The position numbers were made by a program, and so were the translations under genes. Shown piece by piece: positions 23,106-32,070 of a stretch of 64,000 bases of DNA (position 1 is its first letter; every line of letters begins with the position of its first letter). This stretch comes from Rhynchopus euleeides (taxonomy: Eukaryota > Euglenozoa > Diplonemea > Diplonemida > Diplonemidae): contig OY723272.1 of NCBI GenBank assembly GCA_963210315.1, positions 2,108,001 through 2,172,000 on the forward strand, read 5' to 3'. Under the pieces are notes generated by a model. It did not search any database. It was given only the letters and a program-made list of their open reading frames with translations, and was not told where the DNA came from.

Positions 23106-23908
23106 ACAGGCCTGCCCCCCCGTTTTCAATTGCGACCCGGTTCCCGGGTTGTGTAGTGGCCGTTTCGCAGCGACCGTCTTCTCATCAGGACGGCCGGTTT
23201 CCCTGACGCCGCGATCACCAGTGGTGCGACGTTCTTGAAGGAGGTACTTCATCCCCCCCCCCCCCCGCTCTGTTGCTTGGGTCTGGGCCTGATCGAAGGA
23301 TCTGGCTGTGTTGCTTCTTACTCTGTTGTGCCTGTCATCGAAGAACTGTGGGAGGTCGGAACCAAGGAGGAGGAACTGCTGGGACAGTGCTGCATACTCT
23401 CTTGATACACCTTGGTAAATCTGCGCTCCACTCGCGGTAACCCTAAACCTGGAAACAGGAGACGTCCATCTGGGAACAGATGATCTTGATCGTGTTACCC
23501 ATCTTTGCTATGAGCTACGATCAGGTTTTTGTCGTCACATGGGCCCATGAGCCGTGGATCTACTGGTGTTGAAGGACAGGGTGCAGTTCTGGACAATGCA
23601 TGGTCTGAATCTAAGGGGCTGATGAACCCGTGGGTCTGATATGATGCAGTGCATGATGACTGTATGCAGCTTCACGGCTGATCTGGAAATCCAGATGGCG
23701 GGGAGGTCAAAAAAATGCAGATCTCTTTTTCCAGCCCCTGCTGTCCGTATGTGCAGGGGCGGTGCATCCAGATACACCGGGGGACCAGCCGTTTAATGAG
23801 CTGCCTGCTCCTCCTCTGTGCGTATTTCTCCTGTCCGTGGCGGCGAATGCGGCGAGGAACTGCGGATTGAGCCCCCCCCCCCCCCCCCCCCCCCCCCCGT
23901 CGGCAGGC
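23106..23908. other. non-coding stretch ending in a 27-base C-run
   Basis: C-run at 23252-23267 and 27 C at 23872-23898, directly left of the 3-kb long-TIR element. Short frames only; no gene seen. Confidence 0.45.
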
Positions 23909-24461
23909 ACCACGGACTAGTCGGGCAGTGACGGGTGGGGTCGACTAGTCGGGACGACGGGTGAAAACTCGACAGGCGGCACCCGTCGACTCGACGGGTG
24001 CCACCCGTCGGCACGACGGGTGAACCTGCTGAAACGACGGGTGTTCCAGCCATTTCCTGTTGATATGGGCCAATTTCCATTGAAAACTAGGGGAGTACCT
24101 TGCATGGCATCAGGTTATTTTTCACGCCGAACTATCTTCCCTGCACAGACCCACCCCCCATTACTTTCCATTTACAATTCCTAGTTGGTGATGGGGCCTC
24201 AAGTGCATGTGCGACGGCTGTTCTCGTGGATTTTCATTGTTCGAGGGATCTTGACTCTGACAAACTGTGTCAGTTTGACAGAGCAACCTACTTCATGAAG
24301 GTGATCACTTTTCTGCCAGGCAAATTTTCGCCCCAGCCCCCAACCCTTGCACAACCCACAAGGCAGTCTCCAAGATACCGTACCCTCATCACCACCCAGG
24401 CCAAGATACCCCAAGATACCATCATCACCACCCAGGCCACCCAGACGAGCCACACCAATCA

Positions 24462-24863
24462 ATGCCAGCGGCAAAGCGTACTGCAGCGCAGGCCCTCGCC
24501 AGCGCTGTGGACATGACGGTGTTTGTACGTGCTTGGATCAACACGTATGTTGTCGAGCGTGATGCTGATGGGTTGAGCCACATGGCCCTGAAGCAGCTTC
24601 TCGGCAAGCTGGCGGATACTACCATCAAGTCGACTGATCCCATCATCAGTCTTGCCCTGTACAAAAAGTATGAGAAGCTGGGGGGTGGGGTGATCAGCAA
24701 GTCGACCGCGAAGGAGGGTCGCACGATGTACGCTGCCCGTGTCAATAGCGGGTCAGACATCGAGTTTGTCGGGTTGGGCCTCCGGAAGAGCAACGGGAAG
24801 GACCACCCGACAGGGCTCAAGGAGATGGCCGACGCCTGCCCCGCGGCACTGCAGCTATGGTGA
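24462..24863 (+). CDS. hypothetical protein of the long-TIR element, N-terminal part
   Basis: 133 residues opening MPAAKRTAAQALASAVDMTV, with FVRAWINTYVVERDADGLSH and ISLALYKKYEKLGGGV. Composition is that of a real protein but no family is recognised. Protein-like sequence continues downstream to about 25980 in changing frames (for example SHWFDPEDAHPLALSDEELE near 25670-25730), so the gene is either spliced in a way I cannot read or decayed. Confidence 0.45.
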   Translation: MPAAKRTAAQALASAVDMTVFVRAWINTYVVERDADGLSHMALKQLLGKLADTTIKSTDPIISLALYKKYEKLGGGVISKSTAKEGRTMYAARVNSGSDIEFVGLGLRKSNGKDHPTGLKEMADACPAALQLW

Positions 24864-25439
24864 AGCTGTACGAGGCGGAGAAGAAACAGGCACAGAAGAC
24901 CCAGCAGAGCAGGCTGGCCGTAGGAATTTTCGACGGTGCCTTCGCAACACGGTTGGTGACAGTTGCCGATTAGCAGAAGGATGAGTACAGAACGTGGTTC
25001 ACGTTCAACTTCCTGAAGCAAATCGCAAGAGTGCAGAGAGGGGTTTTCGAAAAGGCGAACGTGATGTTTCGGCTCGCCTGCTTAGGGTAGCAGGGGACCA
25101 TCTTGAGCTGTGGTCGGCATTTAGTAAGATGGGGTCATCTTCGCACAGGAGCGCGTTTTGTACCACACCACGAAATGACTGGTTGAAACAGCTCCACGCC
25201 TGCCACAGGGCTAGCATCCAGGAACTTCATGAAGCTGGGTTTGAGAGCCTGTACGCAGGGGTGTTCACCTCCACAGCGTACACGATCACACCCCCTGCAC
25301 GACATAAACGGGTTCATCGCAATACTCGCAGAGATCTTGCCTGATGGACCTGCCGTGCAGAAGGCTGTCCTTGGCAGCTCAACGTGTTCCAACATGACGG
25401 GAAACCAGGTCAGAGATGTTCTGAGTCGCTTACTCACCA

Positions 25440-26403
25440 TTGCCAAGACGAAGGGGTGCAGCATCTACTCTGTATTGTAATGGAAATGCTTGTGCATTTC
25501 CGCTACAACGACATCCCCATCAAGTACCACCAGGAGGGAAAGTGCGCGAAAGAGTTCATCTTCTCGCTCATCGCAATGCACATCCTTGTGTTTGTCCTGG
25601 AGTGGGTGTCACCTGGGAGAACATCCGAGGGGCGTGGTGTTACATATATCCATATTCGATGAGCCACTGGTTTGATCCAGAAGATGCACACCCCCTCGCC
25701 CTGAGTGACGAGGAACTGGAGAGGGGGAATGGCGTCTCCAAACGCCATGCCCTGAGGGTGACATCGCAGCAGACCGCCGAACGGGACCTGCTGCTCTTCG
25801 AAATGCAGAGGACCAAAGGCAAGGGGTGCGGCCTGCTGGACCAACCGACCCTCCTGAAGTTCGGCGCGATAAAGCTTTGCCGCCGTGTCACTGCGAGGAA
25901 CGCTTGTTGGAAGGGAGCAACGGCAGCACTGCAGCGGAGACTCGAGTCCCTCGGCCTTGGATCTCACGTCACAAAAAGGGGGCGATGGGGCCAATAATTT
26001 CTGGGCGACCCGGAAAACACCACTCCAAAGGCAACGCTGCTCGCATGCATCTGCAAGTCCAAATCCTGGGGCAACAGCGAGGATGTGCCAGAAGTGCCAG
26101 AACCAACGCCATCCGGTACAGTGCCTGTGCAGCAGCATATCTGCATTGTGTGCTCCAAAGTTGCCCACACGAGAGAAGCACTGTTTGCGCATTATGATGC
26201 TGCACATCGGCCACAAAACAACGCGCCGTGTCAGACCTGCACTGTCACATGCCAGGAGTGCGGCAAACGGACAACCGAAGGGACTGAGCCAGCACTACCT
26301 CAGTCACCATTCGCGCGTGCTGAAAAAGCGTTGCTGTGTTTGTTTCGAGCTCTTTAAAACCACTGTAAAGCGCGACGAGCACATGAGATCCGCGCACCCG
26401 TAA
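25440..26403 (+). pseudogene. decayed downstream coding region with C2H2-like fingers
   Basis: A 185-residue frame (25440-25997) is followed by pieces with finger-like patterns in different frames: CIVCSKVAHTREALFAHYDA followed by AH (about 26140-26208) and CCVCFELFKTTVKRDEHMRS followed by AH (about 26333-26401). Both are C-x2-C-x12-H-x(3-5)-H. The frame changes between them argue for a non-functional copy. C-terminal fingers would fit DNA recognition by a transposase, but the catalytic part is not identified. Confidence 0.4.
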
Positions 26404-26877
26404 GTGAGGGGGGGGGGGGTGTTTGGCAGTTCAGGTACGTAGGTGATTTTGTTTGTCCTCGAGAGCGGAGTGACGTCGTGGGAGGGAGTTGTTTTGAGGC
26501 CCCACCCCCAGGCCCCCTGCCCACCTGGATGGCTCACCCCCCTCCTGGTGGTCCACCGGTGGGCAGCCCCTTCACCAACTAGGAATTGTAAATGGAAAGT
26601 AATGGGGGGGTGGGTCTGTGCAGGGAAGATAGTTCGGCGTGAAAAATAACCTGATGCCATGCAAGGTACTCCCCTAGTTTTCAATGGAAATTGGCCCATA
26701 TCAACAGGAAATGGCTGGAACACCCGTCGTTTCAGCAGGTTCACCCGTCGTGCCGACGGGTGCCACCCGTCGACTCGACGGGTCCACCCGTCGAGTCGAC
26801 GGGTGCCACCCGTCGTTTCACCCGTCGTCATTTCACCCGTCGTCCCGACTAGTCGTCCGGGCGACTAGTCCGTGGTG

Positions 26878-27751
26878 GGGGCGGAGCGTGGGCAGGCTGA
26901 CGGGGCAAGGCTGTGGCTGTTGAGCCATCGCTCTGGGAGGTCAGCAAAACCTGGAGGAGTATGTGCCACCCCCGGCCGGGGCGCACTCGCACCCGCTGCA
27001 CACCCGCAGCAAGATGAGTTGCGGTACCCCGCACAGGTGTTCGAGTGGGCTGCCATGGTCCTGCTCACGACGACCTGCAGGTCACCCGTCCCTGTCGTGC
27101 AGGCAGTGCCAGGAGGTGGTGGCCTCGTCAATCTAGCAGTGTTTGAGTTGACCGGGATGAGGCACTCCACTCTGGGTCTGCTGTTTGTGATGTACAAGCA
27201 ACAAGCAGGTCTGACTGGAGTGGCCCTCCTCAACGGGCACACTGGCATCTGTGCAGCAGCACTATCCCACCCCCGGAACGCCCCGCGTAACACCGGTGGG
27301 AAGGACATTGTTCCTGGGCATCTAGAGGAGGACCCGGGCCGTTCGTTGTATTCTTCACAGTCGCAGCCTCCGGCTTGTCGTTGTTCGTCAGCGTTGCGCC
27401 CACCCAGCCTGTGCAGAGAACTTGTGCCGTCTTCAACAGTAACTTTTGGCCGACAATTTTTGGGGCATTTTTTCACCAAACAAATTCTCTCTGCTGGCCA
27501 AGTCGAAGACTCGTTTGGGGACTTTTGGTGTCCCCAATTTTTCAATTTTCGAAAAATATGCTCACTTTGCTAAACTGGACCCAACTCCCCACACTCTTTT
27601 TTTAGCGAAAAACAGCAAATTTCGGCCGATTTTTTCTCATTTTTTTTCATTTTTTTTCACCGACTTTTCCATACCCCCAGTAGTCGAATAATCGTAAGGG
27701 GGCGATTAATTGTACAACATTTTCTGGGCCATTCATACGTAAATTTGTTTT
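26878..27751. other. spacer with one long open frame, function unclear
   Basis: A plus-strand frame 26872-27573 (233 residues) includes a protein-like centre (QVFEWAAMVLLTTTCRSPVP, VFELTGMRHSTLGLLFVMYK) but is Pro/Ser-rich and irregular elsewhere. It could be a remnant of an element protein. I would not call it a gene. Confidence 0.3.
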
Positions 27752-28865
27752 GAATAATCGTAGGGGTTACGATTATTCACTTTTGGCCAAATTTCTGACT
27801 TTTCCCCAGAGGATCAAGCAACAGGAACAGCAGGGATCCCACTCAGGCTGTACAAAGCGGAGAATCGGTCGTCATAGACCAGTGATTGAGTCACCCCACA
27901 TGTCGGAGCACACATGCCCCGAGTTTAATGGGTGGAAGAGAGTATGGTTTGAGGCCCCCCCGCCCCCAGGTTCCCTGCCAGTGAGGTGAGCCTGGGGGGG
28001 GGCACCAAAATTCTGTGGCCCATACGCAACCTCAGGAAGATGGACACAGTCCAGAAACTGTACCCCACAAGGAACAGATGTCCACTACCGTGGCCTCCGG
28101 CGGCTGGGGGGCTCCGCCCCCCAGACCCCCCTGTGGACTCTCTTTGCATTCTCTGTACCACCTCGAAGGGTGCACCCGAGCCAAGCACCCAAGCATGGGA
28201 ACTAGGCTGGAAACTGATACAGTCATTGAAATAGATCGGGACAGCCAGGGCTCCCAGTCACCGTCATACGAAGGGACTATGCGAACTGGAGACGGCGCAA
28301 GAGCAGGTGCAGCTGTGCTGTATTCTTGAGGGCTCCCGCTACGTCAAAAACCGCGCCCTCATCCAAACGTAAGGACTGAGCCAAGGCGTCAATCCCTTCG
28401 GACCTCGTCAGCGCCCCAGGAACACAGGCCCCGTCATCGGTATTCGACGCGTGCCCCGCGCACGCCAGCCAACGGCGCTCTGGTGCTGGGGATGGGGTCG
28501 AGGGGGTGGTGTGGCAGGCAGGGAAGTGCACGGGACCAGAAAATCCATTCGACGGTCGAGCGCGCACTGGGTGTGGAGGGTACCTTAAAAACGGGTAACC
28601 CACAGGGTCCGACATCGGGTGTCGGACCCCACCGTGTGCCCATCTGGATGACTCAAGCGCCTCACACCGGGTCCCTCCCCTCCTGGTGGCCCACCGGGGT
28701 GCTATGGCCAGTTTCCACCGGTGCTGTTGCTGTGTGCACGGAATGCCGGTGAGATAGGCCGAGAATGCGACCCACACCCACCCCCACCCCGCCAATTGAC
28801 ATTCTGAACAGCAAAACGGGTAAATTTTTGCCAAAAGTGAATAATCGTAACCCCTACGATTATTC
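27752..28865. mobile_element. 1.1-kb element with 36-bp inverted ends that are themselves hairpins
   Basis: Perfect inverted ends 27752-27787 and 28830-28865. Each includes TGAATAATCGTA-GGGGT-TACGATTATTCA, a self-complementary hairpin. A third, diverged copy of the hairpin lies at 28923-28949. Inside is the third copy of the GGCTCCGCC hairpin repeat. No coding capacity. Confidence 0.75.
28073..28136 (+). repeat. dispersed hairpin repeat, copy 3
   Basis: AACAGATG(T)CCACTACCGTGG variant of the unit at 22551, with the identical TGGGGGGCTCCGCCCCCCA stem-loop. Confidence 0.85.
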
Positions 28866-28961
28866 ACCACCGTTGAAAATTTGTAAATTTTGGGACACCC
28901 GATTTATACAGACCGCGTCGCTAAATAATCGTAGGGGTTACAATTATTTGACCCCCCCCAG

Positions 28962-29387
28962 TAAGTGTTTTTTAAATTCACTAAACACGGAGTGTTTAAG
29001 TGTTTTTTAAAGGACCTCCCCTCCCTCCCCCTCCCCCTCCCTCCCCCCCCCCAGGGGGGGTTTTGCCCGAAAATTTGTGAGGACGCACGAACCGATGGAT
29101 TCGATATCTGTGCCGAAAAAATGGTCACCGTGAATTTTTTGGGGGGTGTACGTATTCACAGTGATATGGGGCGTAGCTTGCAAAAAGAGGATTAATTATT
29201 TCCCGGCCGAACCCAATTTCGATTTTTTTGGTTGAAAAATGGGTGAATGCGGGCTGGAGCCGCCCGGCCGGCCGGACCGGAAACCCGGAAATTCCCCCAT
29301 TTTTCCCCTTTTTTCACACCAATAATCCGGCTTCTGCTAAGGGGACCTTTTCGATTTTTTTTTCGGAAAACCCTATTTTTCACTTTT
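28962..29387. other. spacer between transposon nest and satellite composite
   Basis: Holds the right copy of TTCACTAAACACGGAGTGTT (28977) with two AAGTGTTTTTTAAA copies, CT/C-rich DNA (29010-29058) and AT-richer DNA. No gene. Confidence 0.45.
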
Positions 29388-29704
29388 GGGGGTCTTCGCT
29401 AGCCGGTGCAAAAAAGTGCAGGCTGGTGCAGGGCAAAATGGGCCGAAAATGGGCCAAATCGGAGGCAAAAAAAAGGGCGGGGAGTTGGGTGGCCCCTAGC
29501 TGGGAGCACGCATTTGGACCCAAAAAATAATGTCGAGCGGTCCCTGTGCATTGTTCAGCCCTCACAGGACGAGAAGGCACGGCGGGGCCCGTGTCACGGG
29601 TAAACATTGAGATCAACCTGTCATCCTGGGCCAAGCCAAGATGGGAGCTGGCCGCCTGGGGCAATGCAGGAGCAACGGCTAGTGCTCGTGCTGGCACGAA
29701 GCGG

Positions 29705-30390
29705 AGCCAGGCAGTGCTGTCCCGAGAACGGGCCGAGCCAGACAGTGCTGTCCCAAGGGTGGGCCGAGCCAGACAGTGATGTCCCGAGAATGGGCCGAGC
29801 CAGGCAGTGCTGTCCCAAGGGTGGGCCGAGCCAGACAGTGCTGTCCCGAGAACGGGCCGAGCCAGACAGTGCTGTCCCGAGAATGGGCCGAGCCAGGCAG
29901 TGCTGTCCCAAGGGTGGGCCGAGCCAGACAGTGCTGTCCCGAGAATGGGCCGAGCCAGACAGTGCTGTCCCGAGAACGGGCCGAGCCAGACAGTGCTGTC
30001 CCGAGGGTGGGCCGAGCTAGGCAGTGCTGTCCCGAGAATGGGCCGAGCCAGGCAGTGCTGTCCCAAGGGTGGGCCGAGCCAGACAGTGCTGTCCCGAGAA
30101 TGGGCCGAGCCAGACAGTGCTGTCCCGAGAACGGGCCGAGCCAGACAGTGCTGTCCCGAGGGTGGGCCGAGCTAGGCAGTGCTGTCCCGAGAATGGGCCG
30201 AGCCAGGCAGTGCTGTCCCAAGGGTGGGCCGAGCCAGACAGTGCTGTCCCGAGAATGGGCCGAGCCAGACAGTGCTGTCCCGAGAACGGGCCGAGCCAGA
30301 CAGTGCTGTCCCGAGAATGGGCCGAGCCACGCAGTCCTGTCCAGAGGGTGGGCCGAGCCAGGCAGTGATGTCCCGAGGGTGGGCCGACAT
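29705..30390 (+). repeat. 31-bp satellite A, array 1 (about 22 monomers)
   Basis: Monomer in two halves: TGGGCCGAGCCAGACAGTGC then TGTCCCGAGAA. Variants at a few positions (GAGAAT, AAGGGT, GGCAGT). No stop in the forward frames, which makes long artefact ORFs. Confidence 0.97.
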
Positions 30391-31080
30391 CACATCCGGT
30401 CTCGGCCCGCTGTCTGGACCGCAGCAACAAGAAATCTGCGCTGCATGTACAGGAGCAGGGGGACTTGGCCCGTCCGCACTCCGACATTGCACCGCGCTGC
30501 CCCAGCGCTCCAGATCACAAGGCCCCCTGTGCCGCAGGAGGTGGAGACGTCGCACACCAGCAGGATGACGTCGCAGACCAGTTCACCACCCCCAACAGTA
30601 GGTCACACTCCGCCTCGCCTGTAGGCCGTCTACTGTATGCAGGAGTCTGCGTGTGTTGATAAAGACACACACGCCCGGCACACCTGATTCTATGGGCAGC
30701 GCTCGTAACTCTCTCGGCGCCAAGTCGAAGCTGAGCAAGATTTGGTTGGACGGTGCAAATATAGCTAGCCTTGCGGGCTCGCTAAGACACTCTCCGAGCT
30801 AGCTACATGAACACAACATTGCACATCGCACGGTTTCGAAGGATGGGTACGCGATGCGGGTTTAGGTCTTGCGCTAATGTTACACACAGCAAGATCCCTG
30901 ACGGAGGGGATCGATGGAGGCACTGAGGAGATCATGACTGGGAAGGGGTCCTGCATCGAACCCCCTCTGAGTGGAGCAAACACTCGGTACTCCGGGTGCC
31001 ACGTTCTGCTCGGCTGGACATCACCCCGAGGTCGTGGCCACGGCCCCCGACCACTCACTGCGGGGAGCTTCCCGTCCAGA
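30391..31080. other. unique spacer between satellites A and B, copy 1
   Basis: About 700 bp also present in copy 2 (52621-53311). A short plus frame from 30694 (MGSARNSLGAKSKLSKIWLD...) ends after 36 residues and is not recognised. TAGCTAGCC/GAGCTAGCTA palindromic boxes lie at 30762 and 30798. It may contain transcript or promoter sequence; nothing firm. Confidence 0.4.
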
Positions 31081-31857
31081 CAGTGTCTGGACATCACTCC
31101 TGGGCTCGACCCACTGGGCCGAGCCGACGAGTCGTGTCCAGACACTGGGCCGAGCCCAGGAGTGCTGTCCAGACACTGGGCCGAGCCCAGGAGTGATGTC
31201 CAGACCCTGGGCCGAGCCAGGGAGTGGTGTCCAGACACTGGGCCGAGCCCAGGAGTGATGTCCAGACCCTGGGCCGAGCCAGGGAGTGGTGTCCAGACCC
31301 TGGGCCGAGCCCAGGAGTGCTGTCCAGACACTGGGCCGAGCCCAGGAGTGATGTCCAGACCCTGGGCCGAGCCAGGGAGTGGTGTCCAGACACTGGGCCG
31401 AGCCCAGGAGTGATGTCCAGACACTGGGCCGAGCCAGGGAGTGGTGTCCAGACACTGGGCCGAGCCCAGGAGTGATGTCCAGACACTGGGCCGAGCCAGG
31501 GAGTGGTGTCCAGACACTGGGCCGAGCCCAGGAGTGATGTCCAGACACTGGGCCGAGCCAGGGAGTGGTGTCCAGACCCTGGGCCGAGCCCAGGAGTGCT
31601 GTCCACACTGGGCCGAGCCAGGGCGTGATGTCCAGACCCTGGGCCGAGCCAGGGAGTGGTGTCCAGACCCTGGGCCGAGCCCAGGAGTGCTGTCCAGACA
31701 CTGGGCCGAGCTCAGGAGTGCTGTCCAGTCCCTGGGCCGAGCCAGGGAGTGGTGTCCAGACACTGGGCCGAGCCCAGGAGTGGTGTCCAGACACTGGGCC
31801 GAGCCAGGGAGTGATGTCCAGTCCCTGGGCCGAGCCCAGGAGTGCTGTCCAGACACT
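31081..31857 (+). repeat. 31-bp satellite B, array 1 (about 25 monomers)
   Basis: Monomer in two halves: TGGGCCGAGCCCAGGAGTGC then TGTCCAGACAC. It aligns to satellite A without gaps. One monomer lacks two bases (CTGTCCACACTGG, about 31600). Confidence 0.97.
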
Positions 31858-32070
31858 GACGATGTCCTGCCTCATACCCGCCATGCCCGCAATGCACTTC
31901 CGGATCACATGGTTGTGGATTTCTAGCGCCTTCCGCATTCCCTCGAAAGACTTCTCCAAGCAGAGGGTCGAGGCCTGCACGTCTGTGACCACGAGTGTCG
32001 TGATCTTCGTCTCTGTGGAGTAGTCATCGAAGAGCAGCGCCTGCTGGCTGTCTTCGTTCAGCATCCTACG
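31858..32070 (-). pseudogene. class III adenylyl/guanylyl cyclase fragment, copy 1
   Basis: About 66 residues, open, on the minus strand: MLNEDSQQALLFDDYSTETK, then ITTLVVTDVQAST and the helix that follows (FEGMRKALEIHNHVIRKC). This is the first part of a class III nucleotidyl cyclase catalytic domain; the Asp in TDVQAST is the first metal-binding residue. Downstream the sequence GGCGGGTATGAGG can be read as a GTATG splice donor or, in a shifted frame, as the family's next motif GYE. Upstream it is preceded by CTAGTCGTAG, a possible acceptor. Satellite arrays lie on both sides, so it is either an exon in satellite-filled introns or a captured gene piece; the second is simpler. Confidence 0.65.

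Larger units (their letters stand above)
23909..26877. mobile_element. 3-kb element with about 290-bp subrepeat-rich terminal inverted repeats
   Basis: Left repeat 23909-24191, right repeat 26572-26877, outer ends CACCACGGACTAGTCG and complement. The outer half of each repeat is built of ACGGGTG/CACCCGTCG boxes in both orientations, differing in number between ends (about 283 vs 306 bp). The inner half is nearly identical. The interior has decayed coding sequence ending in zinc-finger-like motifs. There is no integrase, polymerase or structural gene in sight and the size is small, so it is not a Polinton. MULE-like or an unnamed DNA transposon family is the best guess. A clean target duplication was not found. 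Confidence 0.75.
18514..28961. mobile_element. 10.4-kb nested mosaic with CTGGGGGGG ends between TA
   Basis: Left end CTG-G(8)-CAATTAATCGTAAG, right end complement CTG-G(7)-TCAAATAATTGTAAC; TA lies on each side (18512-18513, 28962-28963). The two ends are alike but not identical, so either this is one old element swollen by later insertions or two related ends met by chance. A second candidate pair lies just inside: GTGGGGGTATGGAAA at 18538 and its complement at about 27668-27684. The interior holds at least four smaller elements (listed separately) and no single large gene. Confidence 0.45.

Noticed and set aside
23909-26877. Polinton or other virus-like element
   Set aside because: Only 3 kb; no polymerase, integrase, ATPase or capsid-like sequence is visible. 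The long inverted repeats alone do not suffice.
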